64,000 nucleotides of DNA, from contig NZ_CP062231.1 in the NCBI RefSeq assembly GCF_024707525.1, forward strand, positions 806,001 to 870,000, written 5' to 3'. The DNA is from Rhizobium sp. TH2. Lineage in GTDB: Bacteria > Pseudomonadota > Alphaproteobacteria > Rhizobiales > Rhizobiaceae. Both the position numbers and the translations under genes were made by a program. Positions 8,879 through 22,120 of this stretch are shown one piece after another. Below the pieces are notes generated by a model, which was given only the letters and a program-made list of their open reading frames with translations, made no database searches and was not told where the DNA came from. Numbering within the stretch: the first letter of the stretch is position 1; the number at the start of each line of letters is the position of its first letter.

Positions 8879-9036
8879 TCAGCCCTTGATGTAGCGAAGA
8901 AGTCCCTCGACCAGCGCATCGAATGTGGCGCGGCAGCGCGGCGAGCTTTTCAGGTCCTCGTGCATCGCGACCCACGTGTGCAGCGGCAGCTCAAACTGTT
9001 CGGGTAAAACACGGATGATCGCCAGTTGCAAACACG
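8879..9036 (-). pseudogene. C-terminal remnant of a LysR-type regulator
   Basis: The reverse strand encodes about 50 residues ending at a stop at 8879. The stretch LPLHTWVAMHEDLKSSPRCR followed by ATFDALVEGL is typical of the last part of the LysR effector-binding domain, where W-x-x-x-H-x-D-L-K/R-x-S-x-R-x-R-A is conserved. The frame stays open upstream but reads through the end of the sulfotransferase gene in another frame, so the DNA-binding part is gone. It looks like a truncated gene left at the junction of the polymer-modification cluster. Confidence 0.6.
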
Positions 9037-9966
9037 CTACAGGATGCCGCGCCAGTAGTCCGAGGGCTTGCCGATATGTTCCAGAAATTTTTGCGCATCC
9101 GGCGCAATCAGGGCCTTGAGCTTCTCCCGAAGCGCCGGATCCCATTGGGGTTCCGGCACATCGGATTTCTTGCCCGAGCCGGCAGCGTTGGCGTGGGCGA
9201 ACTTGCCGCCGTCGAGCAGCTTTTCCACCGTCGAAGGGTCTGAATCCAGTTCGAGGAATTCGAGTATCGTCTTCAGAAAGAACGGCGGATTGGCGATCAT
9301 GTCCTCGAAGGTCAGGCAAAGTATCTTGCCGTCTCCGAACAGTCGGCGGTATGGCGCGAGTTTCTCCCAATAGAGGGAGCATTCGAAGATCCGGCGGCGC
9401 TCGGCCTCATCGTCGAAGAAGTCGTCGAACGCGCCCGTGTGCTCGGGACGGATGCCTTTGTAATGACGCCAGTGCGATACGATCCGCGCCATCGGATCGC
9501 GCGCCACGAACAGGAATTTCGGGTTCGGAATGTAATGGTGGATCATCTGCGCGGAGCCGTGAAACAGCGCATCGCCGCTGGCATAGAGCACGCTCGCTTC
9601 CATCCGCACGGGTCGATCCTTGCCCGCTTCGAACAGAGAAAGATACCAGTCCCAGCCTTTGTAATATTGCGAGCCAAAGAATTTCGGCTCCTTCGGCTGG
9701 CTGCCGTGGATTTGGTTATGTTCGCGCAGCGTGCGAAACAGGGTTGTCGTGCCGCATTTCGCGGCGCCGATGAGAAATACGTTGGGCAGTGCATCTTCCC
9801 GTCCGGCAAAACGATCCGCATGCCGGCCGAACAGCCCGTCCAGGAACTCGCTCGTGGCCTGTCCATAGTAGTCGAAGTCAGGGTCGTTCTTGCGCGGGGT
9901 CCCGTCGGCGGCGCTCATCGAAGCCTTGCGCAATTCGCGTTTCGAACGCTTGTCCTCGCCTGCCAT
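9037..9966 (-). CDS. Sulfotransferase (PAPS-dependent)
   Basis: A 309-residue protein from ATG 9966; an in-frame ATG at 10053 would add 29 residues without homology. The 5'-phosphosulfate loop is FLIGAAKCGTTTLFRTL and the 3'-phosphate motif is FLFVARDPMARIVSHWRHY. KEPKFFGSQYY gives the substrate-side segment typical of bacterial sulfotransferase domain proteins. It would move sulfate from PAPS to a hydroxyl of a sugar or lipid in the cytosol. It is divergent from the FkbM methyltransferase across 160 bases, so the three neighbouring genes likely serve one surface or secreted glycan. Confidence 0.88.
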   Translation of the reverse strand: MAGEDKRSKRELRKASMSAADGTPRKNDPDFDYYGQATSEFLDGLFGRHADRFAGREDALPNVFLIGAAKCGTTTLFRTLREHNQIHGSQPKEPKFFGSQYYKGWDWYLSLFEAGKDRPVRMEASVLYASGDALFHGSAQMIHHYIPNPKFLFVARDPMARIVSHWRHYKGIRPEHTGAFDDFFDDEAERRRIFECSLYWEKLAPYRRLFGDGKILCLTFEDMIANPPFFLKTILEFLELDSDPSTVEKLLDGGKFAHANAAGSGKKSDVPEPQWDPALREKLKALIAPDAQKFLEHIGKPSDYWRGIL

Positions 9967-10126
9967 GGAAAATTCTCGAAAGCTGCCGGAAAGCTGGTGT
10001 CTATCCGGAAATTGTGCGTAAAAGCAAGCAGTTTGACATCGGCCGGAGCACATCTATAAGACTTGCCGCATCCGCTATTTCGCCCGATCGCTCAGGCGAG
10101 CATGCTTGCGGCAAAAGGAATGGAAG

Positions 10127-10894
10127 ATGGCAAAAGGCTCGTTCTCGTTCGACTTCTCCGATGTGACCGCACATCACGAAGCGCTCGGCTATCGGGTCGA
10201 TTTCTACCTTCCCGAGCGGGCGGCGCACCGCATCGCGGTGCGAGAGTTTGCGGAAGGGCGGTATTACGAGCCGTTTACCCACTTGGCGTTTAGGCACATC
10301 CTTGAGGCGAAGGGGCGGCGCAACGCGGTCCACGCCGGCGCCTTCTTCGGTGACATGCTGCACACTTTGTCCAAGTCTGCCGGCACGGTCTACGCCTTCG
10401 AGCCGGTCCTTGAGAACTTCGTCTTCGCAAAGAAGAATGCGGAACGGCTCGGCCTCAACAATGTCGTCCTGTTCAACGCCGGGCTTGGCGAGGCAACGTC
10501 GCTGCTGCCGATCCGGACGACCGACAAGCAGGGACGCTTTATCGGTGGCGGATCGAGCTTCGACGGCACCGTGCGTTTAGCAGACCACAGCTATGAAATG
10601 GCACCTGTTTTCCGCATCGATGATTTGCCTGTTGCGGATGTGGCGCTCATCGAACTCGATGTCGAAGGCTTCGAATTGCCGGCATTGAAAGGCGCCAGAC
10701 AAACGATGGAGCGTGACCGGCCGGTCGTTCTGATCGAGGACAACAAGAAAAACTGCGCGGACTTCCTCACGTCCCTTGGGTATTCATTCGTGTTTTCGAC
10801 CAGGGGGCTCAATTACTGGAGTAGCGCTGCGGACGCCGGGCTTGTCGGTGAGCTTAAGTCTCGCGCCTCCGAACTCGGCGTACTGGAATCGTAA
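10127..10894 (+). CDS. FkbM family methyltransferase
   Basis: A 255-residue protein. I chose ATG 10127, which follows AGGAATGGAAG; a TTG at 10106 is also possible. The SAM-binding core has VHAGAFFGDMLHTLSK (motif I region), VYAFEPVLENFVFAKKNAER (acidic residue after strand 2) and VALIELDVEGFELPALKGA, the IDVEGxE signature of FkbM methyltransferases. These enzymes O-methylate sugars or other hydroxyls. Ten bases separate it from the glycosyltransferase-sulfotransferase fusion, so the two are co-transcribed and probably decorate the same polymer. Confidence 0.88.
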   Translation: MAKGSFSFDFSDVTAHHEALGYRVDFYLPERAAHRIAVREFAEGRYYEPFTHLAFRHILEAKGRRNAVHAGAFFGDMLHTLSKSAGTVYAFEPVLENFVFAKKNAERLGLNNVVLFNAGLGEATSLLPIRTTDKQGRFIGGGSSFDGTVRLADHSYEMAPVFRIDDLPVADVALIELDVEGFELPALKGARQTMERDRPVVLIEDNKKNCADFLTSLGYSFVFSTRGLNYWSSAADAGLVGELKSRASELGVLES

Positions 10895-10904
10895 GAGGCA
10901 ACGG

Positions 10905-12962
10905 ATGGCATCCATGCGGGAAGACAGCTGGAGCGTTTGTGCGACGGTCAACGAACGTGCCGATGTTCTCGAAGCATTCGTCGCCCATTATCGGGCGATG
11001 GGCGCGGCGGAGATTTTCCTGTTCTTCGACCAGCCCGACCAGGAGCTGATGCAGGCCCTCGCGCGGGATGAAGGCGTGAAATGCCTGGCCTCTGTTGAAT
11101 TGCCTGCGATCGATGGCAAGCCCGCGCCGCATGAAGACAGGCAGAAGAACAATTTCCGCCACGCCATGGCCCATCTCTCTTCGGCCAACTGGGTTGGCCA
11201 TGTCGATGCGGACGAACTTCTGTTCCCGATCGGGGAACAGGCGTCATTTGCCCAATTCCTCGCTGCGGTCGACAGCAAGTTCAAGTCCGTGAAGATTTCG
11301 CCGGCAGAGGCAGTGTTCGGTCCATCCGACAATATGGACCAGGCGTGGGGAGCGACATATGCTCGTCTTCCGATCCGGCAGAAGCAGGCGGAGAAGCCTG
11401 CGCAAGTTCGCCCTATGCCGAACCGCGGACTGTTCAGCCGCCTAGTGCGCAGGCTCCGGCCTGGTAAAGTCGAACAGAGCAAGCCAAAGAACCCACCGAC
11501 CTTCCCCGATCGGCAGGTTCTGATCCGGGACGTCTACGGCCCACTTGCACGGAAATTCCTCCAGCAGGGGCTCGCGGGGCACTTTTCCGGCAAGAGCTTT
11601 CTCCGGCGGGGCGAGAGCTTCTCCGACATCACCCTTCATCGCGCGACGCCGGTGAACGGCGAGATTCTCAATCTCGAAGGCGAGCGGTTTGCCATCGTCC
11701 ACTACGATGCCATGAGCTACGACGACTGGCTGAGGAAGTGGCGGCGGCGGGCTGAAAAGCAGGTCAACATGGTGATGATGTCGGATCGCCGGGTCGCGAT
11801 GCTGGACGAATTCCGCATGTATGACGGCAATGCCGAAAGACAGCGACAGCTCTTCGAGGCGCTCAATGTGCTGGACCGGCGGCAGCTCGATTTGCTGGCC
11901 GGCGAAGGACTGGCCTATGCGATCAAAGGCGCTGGCTCCAGCACCCCGAAGCTTGAAGTTCTGACTCCAGGCGAGGTTCCTGCCGGGCGGGGTACTGGCC
12001 CAAGCCTTGAGGAATTTGCCAAGGGAAGCGCCAACCGTGCCTGGGACAAGCAATATCACCGGGCGGTCGAAAATGCCGATCCCGAGGTCATCGCGGCGAT
12101 GCGCGACGGCATCGCCAAATCGGATTTTGACCAGTATCGCACGGCATTTGCGCGCATCGGTACCGACCGCTTTACGGACCGCCGCAAGCTTGTCGAGCCG
12201 AGCGAGAGTACGACGATCGACAACGTCATCTTCATCGCCGGCGTGCATCGCAGCGGCACGACGCTGCTGGAGTCGCTGATCCAGGCGCGGTTCGACGTTC
12301 GAGTGCTGCGTGCGCCGGTGCCGGAAAACGAGGGCCAGTTCCTGCAGGACGTTATGCGCGACGAAGTGGCCTATGGCGGTCCCGGCATGTTCGCCTTCTT
12401 CGATCAGAGCCGGCTCTCGCCGGTCGTCGATCCGGCGTTGGCAGCCCAGGCCCGCGCTCAGCTGCTGCTGCAGTGGGATCACTGGACGCTCGGCGACTCG
12501 GCCACGCTTCTGGAAAAGACGCCAGCCAACATCGTGCGCATGCCCTATCTCAGGAGTGTCTTTCCGGGCGCGAAGTTCATCGTCCTGGTGCGTGATCCCC
12601 GTGCAGTGGTGCTGTCGGTGAAGAAATGGAATCCGAGCCCCAATGAGCTTCTATTCATGAACTGGTGCTCAGCCTACGCGGCCGCTTTGAACGACCTCGA
12701 CGATGATTGCCTGTTCGTGCGCTACGAAGATCTGTGTAACGATCCGGAGCGGGAATTGGAGCGGATCGGTGCGTTCACGTCGCTCGGCGAGCGCTCATTG
12801 CCCGGAATGCAGCAGCGCCGGTTCGAGGATGTGAGAAATACCAACGACAGCTACATCCAGTCATTCGGAAGGCTGCCGTCGGCGCTCAAGCAGCGGCTCG
12901 TGTTTCGCCCCTGGGAAATATTCGGCTACGATCTGGAAGACGCCTTCGAGGCGCCGAAGTGA
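10905..12962 (+). CDS. Bifunctional glycosyltransferase (GT2_4-like) - sulfotransferase fusion
   Basis: A 685-residue protein. Residues 1-330 match the family 2_4 glycosyltransferase-like domain: WSVCATVNERADVLEAFVAH at the start, AEIFLFFDQPDQ, and the metal-binding HVDADELLFP, with VHYDAMSYDDWLRKW closing the domain. Residues 440-685 are a sulfotransferase: NVIFIAGVHRSGTTLLESLI binds the PAPS 5'-phosphosulfate, and KFIVLVRDPRAVVLSVKKW is the 3'-phosphate motif. A linker of about 100 residues joins them. A single protein could thus add a sugar and sulfate it. The glycan is not known. Both catalytic sets look intact, so it is probably functional rather than a chance fusion. Confidence 0.85.
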   Translation: MASMREDSWSVCATVNERADVLEAFVAHYRAMGAAEIFLFFDQPDQELMQALARDEGVKCLASVELPAIDGKPAPHEDRQKNNFRHAMAHLSSANWVGHVDADELLFPIGEQASFAQFLAAVDSKFKSVKISPAEAVFGPSDNMDQAWGATYARLPIRQKQAEKPAQVRPMPNRGLFSRLVRRLRPGKVEQSKPKNPPTFPDRQVLIRDVYGPLARKFLQQGLAGHFSGKSFLRRGESFSDITLHRATPVNGEILNLEGERFAIVHYDAMSYDDWLRKWRRRAEKQVNMVMMSDRRVAMLDEFRMYDGNAERQRQLFEALNVLDRRQLDLLAGEGLAYAIKGAGSSTPKLEVLTPGEVPAGRGTGPSLEEFAKGSANRAWDKQYHRAVENADPEVIAAMRDGIAKSDFDQYRTAFARIGTDRFTDRRKLVEPSESTTIDNVIFIAGVHRSGTTLLESLIQARFDVRVLRAPVPENEGQFLQDVMRDEVAYGGPGMFAFFDQSRLSPVVDPALAAQARAQLLLQWDHWTLGDSATLLEKTPANIVRMPYLRSVFPGAKFIVLVRDPRAVVLSVKKWNPSPNELLFMNWCSAYAAALNDLDDDCLFVRYEDLCNDPERELERIGAFTSLGERSLPGMQQRRFEDVRNTNDSYIQSFGRLPSALKQRLVFRPWEIFGYDLEDAFEAPK

Positions 12963-12997
12963 CCCGTCTGCTGCCATGAGTTCCCGCGCGCAGCCCC

Positions 12998-13414
12998 TCA
13001 GATGCCCTTGCTCTCCGTCTCCGGCATCATGACCACGCCGCCTATCAGGTACGTTCCGTCGGGCTGGCGAACCATCTTGTAGAAGGCTCTCCAGTCCTTG
13101 CCGTCCTGGCCCGATATGATCACTTCGTGCAGGATCGTAGCGCCGTCGTCGATCGTCTTGTTGCGGCCGAAGGCATAGTTGCCGGGATGGTAGACCGGCT
13201 GGTAGCTCTTCTTCACCATCGCGAAGAAGGCATCCTTATCAGGATATCGCGCCTTGATGCCGGGTGCGGCGAAGGAATAGGCGGTCTCCGCATCGTCTTT
13301 GAGGAAAGCGTCGATCTGACGCTCGATGATGCCCTTGGTCGTTTCGATATTGTCCTCTGCCATGGCAGGCAGAGCAGCGAATAGAAGCAAGAGCGCAACA
13401 AGCAATGCACGCAT
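12998..13414 (-). CDS. DUF4864 family exported protein
   Basis: A 138-residue protein with a clear signal peptide (residues 1-19, ending AMA). The mature part starts with a helix containing IIERQIDAFLKDDAETAYSF, then APGIKARYPDKDAFFAMVKK and SYQPVYHPG, the pattern of DUF4864, an NTF2/SnoaL-like periplasmic fold. Function is unknown. It converges with the fusion gene and stands alone on its strand. Confidence 0.8.
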   Translation of the reverse strand: MRALLVALLLLFAALPAMAEDNIETTKGIIERQIDAFLKDDAETAYSFAAPGIKARYPDKDAFFAMVKKSYQPVYHPGNYAFGRNKTIDDGATILHEVIISGQDGKDWRAFYKMVRQPDGTYLIGGVVMMPETESKGI

Positions 13415-13505
13415 CGGAAGGCCTCCTCTAGTGAAACACGCAGTCTATGCAGCTTTTCAGTCGTTCACATGCATTTGTACGTGAGGGGGAGGGCGCCGGT
13501 TCACA

Positions 13506-13748
13506 TCAATGGCGTTGCCGCCTTCGGCTGCGGGACATCGGCGGCTGGGGATAGCTTGCCTGCACGAGCATGGTTCTAAGCCGGGTCATCTGCTCGGTGC
13601 GCAGAGGTGCCTCATCGATCCTCGCGATTTCAACACGGGCTGCCGCTGCTACGTCTGTGCTTTCCGGCAGACTGAAGAACCACGCGAGGAAGATGTCTTC
13701 GGATCGCGGAATGGCGCGAGCATTTTCGCTCATGTCGCTCATGCTCAT
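13506..13748 (-). CDS. Small hypothetical protein coupled to gbcB
   Basis: An 80-residue protein whose ATG overlaps the gbcB stop (ATGA), so it is probably translated together with the oxygenase-reductase genes. It has a helical core, RSEDIFLAWFFSLPESTDVA followed by AAARVEIARID, and a basic Arg-rich tail. No domain is recognised. Position suggests a helper or regulator of betaine demethylation, which is inference only. Confidence 0.55.
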   Translation of the reverse strand: MSMSDMSENARAIPRSEDIFLAWFFSLPESTDVAAAARVEIARIDEAPLRTEQMTRLRTMLVQASYPQPPMSRSRRRQRH

Positions 13749-14851
13749 GCCTCGACCTCGACGGGCGTCAGCGGCCGCGAGCAGCAGGCGAGCACATAGC
13801 CGCCGGCGATTTCCTGCTCGCTGATGCCGCCATTGTGGCGCATGTCCACGTCTCCGGCGCGTTTGAGAACCTTGCAGGTGCCGCAGATGCCGGATTCACA
13901 GGCCGCCGGGATGCGGACGCCTGCCGTCCGCGCGGTTTCGAGAATGGTCTGACCGGGCTCGCACACGGCTTGCTCGTTCGATCCAAGAAAGCTGACCGTC
14001 AGGCCCGCCACCTTGCCCGTTGCCACGACCTCGTTAGCCTGCTTGTGCACGCTCTCGGCGATCGATGTCGCGCCAAAGCTTTCCTGATGATAGTGGCCCA
14101 TGTCGAAGCCTTCGGCCCGGGCAATGGTGCTCACCGCCTTCATGAAAGGATCGGGGCCGCAGCAGAAGATCTCTCGGTCCATGAAATCCGGGACCAGCAG
14201 GGCGAACTTGTAGCGATCGATACGACCCATCAGACCGCCCCAGGGGGCGGCTGCGGAGCGGCCTTCGGGCAGGAAGCCGAGCGACAGGTTCGGCATGCGC
14301 CGGGCGAGCATTTCGAGCTCGTCACGGAAGATGATCTCTTCCGGCCGTCGCGCCGAGTTGAGGAAGGCAACATCGGCACCCGGATCGCAATCGGCGAGCC
14401 AGCGCAGCATCGACATCATGGGCGTGATGCCGGAACCGGCCGAGATGAAGAGGTATTTCCGTGCCGGGTTGCGGGCCAGCGTGAAGTGACCGCTCGGTCC
14501 ATAGGCACGAAGCCGGCTGCCCGCCGTTACATTCTCGAACATCCAGCGCGTGCCGATGCTTGCCGGCTGGGCCTTGATGGTGATCGCGATCGAATAGGGC
14601 CGCGAGGGCGAGGACGAGACCGTGTAGGTGCGGTGGAGATCACCACCCTTGGCGCGCAACTCGACGGTGATGAACTGCCCCGGCATGTAGCGGAACCAGC
14701 CGCCACCCTCGACCGCGAAGGTGAAGGTCTTTACGTCAAGTGCTTCGTCCGTGACGCTGGTGCAGACCAGCATCTGGCGTGCCGAGTTCCACGGCATCAT
14801 CTGGTCCAGCGGCAGGGCAGAGGGCGTCGTGCCCGTCAGCATAATGTTCAT
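13745..14851 (-). CDS. gbcB: Ferredoxin-NAD(P)H reductase component of a Rieske oxygenase (GbcB-like)
   Basis: A 368-residue protein from ATG 14851. Residues 30-130 are an FAD-binding barrel with RTYTVSSSPSRP (flavin motif R-x-Y-S/T). The NAD-binding part starts at FISAGSGITPMMSML and includes the CCGPDPFM motif. The C-terminal 85 residues are a plant-type 2Fe-2S domain with CESGICGTC and a distal Cys. It feeds electrons to the oxygenase encoded 17 bases upstream. By family this is the reductase of glycine betaine or stachydrine demethylation. Confidence 0.88.
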   Translation of the reverse strand: MNIMLTGTTPSALPLDQMMPWNSARQMLVCTSVTDEALDVKTFTFAVEGGGWFRYMPGQFITVELRAKGGDLHRTYTVSSSPSRPYSIAITIKAQPASIGTRWMFENVTAGSRLRAYGPSGHFTLARNPARKYLFISAGSGITPMMSMLRWLADCDPGADVAFLNSARRPEEIIFRDELEMLARRMPNLSLGFLPEGRSAAAPWGGLMGRIDRYKFALLVPDFMDREIFCCGPDPFMKAVSTIARAEGFDMGHYHQESFGATSIAESVHKQANEVVATGKVAGLTVSFLGSNEQAVCEPGQTILETARTAGVRIPAACESGICGTCKVLKRAGDVDMRHNGGISEQEIAGGYVLACCSRPLTPVEVEA

Positions 14852-14868
14852 CGTCGTGCGCCCCCCGA

Positions 14869-16116
14869 TCAGGCGACGTTTCGCAGCGCAGGCCTGCGCA
14901 CGCCGGAAAGCCGCTCTTCGATGAAGCGGGAATACCAATCGACGAACTGGATCACGCCGCCCTCGTGCATCTCGGAATAGGGGCCCGGCTGATAGGCCGG
15001 CGAGTGGATGCCGCGGGCATTTTCCTCGACGATCTGGCGGTCCTGGTCGTTGGTCTCGGTCCAGACGTGGATTAGTTCGTCGAGCCGGTAGTCGATGCCC
15101 TCGACGGCATCCTTGTGGACCAGCCATTTGGTGGTGACGGCGGTTTCGGTGGCGCTGAGCGGGATCACACGGAAGGTGATCGCGTGGTCGCTCAATATGT
15201 GGTTCCAGGTCGTGGGATAGTGATAGAGCAGCAGCGAGCCGATACGGTCCATGTTGACGTTGTCGGAGAGCCGCATCTGCACAGCTTTGCGGCCCGAGAG
15301 CGTGTAGCTGATCGCCTCGCGCAGCAGCGGCACGCGGGTGGTGCGGAACTGCCCAGCCTCATCGATAATGAACTCGCTCGGCAGGCCGATCGCCTCGCAC
15401 TTTTCCCAATGCGCGACGATCTCCGGATCGTCCTTGGCGCCATTGACGCCGGTCACCGTGGGCGCTTCGGGGAAAGTCTTGCAGAGTTCGGGATGGTTGC
15501 CGGCGCAATGGTAGCATTCGCGATTGTTTTCCCAGACTAGCTTCCAGTTGCCCTTTTCGATGATCGTGCTCTCATAGGCGATCTTGGCGTCGCGCAGCCG
15601 GTGCGGCAGGAAATAGGGCTCCATCATTTTCTTGAATGGCGCGAAATCCATCGGCTCATCGGCGAGACAGATGAAGATATAGCCGCCGGCGCTCTCGCAG
15701 GCGACGGGCTTCAGGCTGAAGCCGGCGGGATTGAAATCGTCGCCCATTTGGCGCGCGAAGAGCAGCGAGCCGTCGAGATCATAGGTCCACTGGTGATAGG
15801 GGCAGACGAGCTTGACCGCATTGCCGCGCTCGGTATTGCACACCCTGGAGCCGCGATGACGGCAGGAATTGTGCAAGGCGTTGATCCTGCCATCGGTGCC
15901 ACGCACGATGACGACGGGATAGTCGCCGACCTGCACCGTGAAATAGTTGCCCGGATTGGGGATTTCGCAATCGTGCCCGATGAACAGCCAGTCGCGATAC
16001 CAGATGGTCTCCATGTCGACCTTGTGGAAATCCGGGTCGATATAGAAGGGCTGGTCCAGGCTGTAGCCGGGTTTGCGATTCCTGAGCCGCGTGAGCATGT
16101 CGGAACGGATATCCAT
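14869..16116 (-). CDS. gbcA: Rieske aromatic-ring-hydroxylating-type oxygenase, betaine demethylase (GbcA/Stc2-like)
   Basis: A 415-residue protein from ATG 16116. The Rieske 2Fe-2S centre is CRHRGSRVCN...CPYHQW near residues 85-110. The mononuclear iron site is ENNRECYHCAGNHPELC near residue 200 (two His), with a later Asp. These enzymes use oxygen to remove an N-methyl group, releasing formaldehyde: glycine betaine to dimethylglycine in GbcA, stachydrine to N-methylproline in Stc2. The pair with the reductase supports this. Which quaternary amine is the substrate cannot be decided from sequence. Direct repeats about 330 bases upstream may be the activator site. Confidence 0.85.
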   Translation of the reverse strand: MDIRSDMLTRLRNRKPGYSLDQPFYIDPDFHKVDMETIWYRDWLFIGHDCEIPNPGNYFTVQVGDYPVVIVRGTDGRINALHNSCRHRGSRVCNTERGNAVKLVCPYHQWTYDLDGSLLFARQMGDDFNPAGFSLKPVACESAGGYIFICLADEPMDFAPFKKMMEPYFLPHRLRDAKIAYESTIIEKGNWKLVWENNRECYHCAGNHPELCKTFPEAPTVTGVNGAKDDPEIVAHWEKCEAIGLPSEFIIDEAGQFRTTRVPLLREAISYTLSGRKAVQMRLSDNVNMDRIGSLLLYHYPTTWNHILSDHAITFRVIPLSATETAVTTKWLVHKDAVEGIDYRLDELIHVWTETNDQDRQIVEENARGIHSPAYQPGPYSEMHEGGVIQFVDWYSRFIEERLSGVRRPALRNVA

Positions 16117-16520
16117 GGTCGGTCCTCGTCGGTTTCCAAGGACTGGGCATGGTGGACATGGAGGGAAGGTCGCTTGCACGCACGGAAATCCGGCGAGCAT
16201 GGCGATCCGCCTCTTGACCGCCCACCGCGATCAGTCGAGTTCAAAATCCCGAGGCTGGTTTCCGGGCTCTGGAACTGTCCTCACGGACTTTGTGACTCCT
16301 TCCCAGGCCATTCGGCCCAGTGGACTCCCGTCACAATTTACGTTCCAATACCGTTGCGGGGGCAGCGCCGGAATTTAACCGGCTTCCCAATTCTCCAACC
16401 GGTTTGACCCGATCGGCACCTCAAGTGTCCTGATAAGACCATAGTCGTTGCGACATGGCGTCATCATTTGCGACATCGCGATGGCGTCGTGAAAACATAA
16501 TCATTTTGCTCTGGAAAAGC
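16117..16520. promoter_or_regulatory. Control region of gbcAB with paired direct repeats
   Basis: This 404-base gap between gbcA and the lrp-type gene has no convincing gene. It contains TTGCGACAT at 16448-16456 and again at 16468-16476, exactly two helical turns apart, and ATGGCGTC at 16455-16462 and 16481-16488. Such spaced direct repeats suit an AraC-type activator of betaine catabolism. The regulator itself is not in the window. Confidence 0.4.
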
Positions 16521-17006
16521 TCAGCGATCGAGCGGTACGGCGAGGCCGACTTTGACCCGGTCCATCGCCACGAAGGTCCGGAATCGCTTCACATTTTTGT
16601 TGCCGAAGAACAGCCGGCGGGTGAGCGCCTCGTAATCGGCCATGGTGGGGACGACGATGACGAGGATGAAATCGGCTTCTCCGGTCACGTAATAGCATTG
16701 CTGGATTTCGGGCGTTCCGGCGAATTCCCACTTGACGCTCTCGATCTGCTCGGCCGTTTCGCTGAACACTTCGACCTCGACGAAGATGGTGATCGGCTGG
16801 CCGACGGCCTCGGGATCAAGGACGGCGACGTTGGCCTGGATCACGCCCGCTTCGGTCAACCGTTTGATGCGGCGCTGCACGGCCGGCGCCGATAGATTGA
16901 CTGCCTCGCCGATCGTCCGCTGCGGCGTCATGTTATCCGCCTGCAGAATCGCGAGGATCTTCCGGTCGAATTCATCGAGGGCAACAGGCTGATCGGACTT
17001 GCGCAA
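16521..17006 (-). CDS. Lrp/AsnC family transcriptional regulator
   Basis: A 161-residue protein. The TTG at 17006 has GGAG eight bases upstream and gives the usual family length; a longer upstream extension is hydrophobic and unlike the family. The N-terminal HTH reads LDEFDRKILAILQADNMTPQ followed by a recognition helix LSAPAVQRRIKRLTEAGVI. The C-terminal RAM domain has VTGEADFILVIVVPTMADYE, the effector-binding pattern. It is divergent from the diaminopropionate ammonia-lyase gene 103 bases away, so it most likely controls that gene and itself in response to an amino acid. Confidence 0.9.
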   Translation of the reverse strand: MRKSDQPVALDEFDRKILAILQADNMTPQRTIGEAVNLSAPAVQRRIKRLTEAGVIQANVAVLDPEAVGQPITIFVEVEVFSETAEQIESVKWEFAGTPEIQQCYYVTGEADFILVIVVPTMADYEALTRRLFFGNKNVKRFRTFVAMDRVKVGLAVPLDR

Positions 17007-18308
17007 AACCGGGCTCCAACGAAACAAACTTGCAAGGCTCAGAGCAATATAGAGCGCAAATCTCACCACGATTGCAATAATGTTCATGCAGCAACCGATG
17101 AGGGCCATCATGTTCCTGCGCAACACCAATCCCGAATACCGCCAACCGCTAACAGCGGAGGATGCCGAAACCCTCGGCCTCGCTTCCGCTCGGGAGGTGG
17201 AACGCTATCTCGGCTTCCGCGACAATCACGCCGAGACGCCGCTGCTCTCGTTGCCGGCCCTGGCTGCAAGCATCGGCATCGCCTCGATCCACATCAAGGA
17301 TGAGGGCCAACGGCTGGGGCTCGGCAGCTTCAAGGCCTTGGGCGGTTCCTATGCGGTGATCCGGCTGGTGCTCGAAGAGGCGGGCCGGAGGCTTGGCCGG
17401 ACGGTCGATGTCTCCGAACTCTCCACACCTGAAGTCAAAGCCATCTCCGCCACCATGACCTTTGCCTGCGCGACCGACGGCAATCACGGCCGTTCGGTGG
17501 CGCAGGGCGCGCAACTGGTCGGCGCCCGCGCCGCGATCTTCGTGCATGGCGGGGTGAGCGACGAGCGCGTCGCGGCGATCGCCCGCTTCGGCGCGGAGAT
17601 GATCCGGGTCAGTGGGACCTATGACGATTCGGTGCGCGAGGCGGCACGCATCGCCGGGGAGAAGGGTTGGACCATCGTCTCCGACACGTCCTGGCCCGGC
17701 TATGAGCGCATTCCCGGCCTTGTCATGCAAGGCTATACGGCGATCGTCCGCGAGGCGCTGCGCGCGCTGCCGGAACCGCCGACCCATGTCTTCGTCCAGT
17801 CCGGCGTCGGTGGCATCGCCGCCGCCGTGGCCGGTCATCTCGCCATCGCACTCGGCGACAAGCGCCCGATTCTGACCGTCGTCGATCCGGCGCGCTCAGC
17901 CTGCATCGTCGAGACGGCGCGCGCCGGACACCCTGTCAAGATTCCACACGGTGAGCCGACCGTGATGGCAATGCTCGAATGCTACGAACCGTCGCTGGTC
18001 GCATGGCGCATCCTCGCCCGCGTCGGCGACGCTTTCATGACCATCGACGAGGAAGATGCGATTGCTATCATGCGGCGGCTCGCCAACCCGCTCGGCAACG
18101 ACCCGGCGATCGTTGCGGGCGAGAGTGGCGGCGTCGGCCTTGCGGGACTGCTTCGTGCCGCCGCCGATCTGGCCATAAAGCTGAAGCTCGGGCTGAACGC
18201 GAAATCGCGCGTTTTCGTCATCAATACCGAAGGCGCGACAGATCCGGAGAAGTACCGCATGCTGGTCGGCAGATCGCCGGCGGAGGTTACGGCAGGGCTA
18301 GGCGTGGA

Positions 18309-22082
<3,774 letters not shown>

Positions 22083-22120
22083 CTCGGTTCTCCGATCATT
22101 CGCATAAAGACATTGTTATG

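Noticed and set aside
11442..12482. 346-residue reverse frame inside the glycosyltransferase-sulfotransferase gene
   Set aside because: It is antisense to both catalytic domains, has no ribosome site and no recognisable motif.
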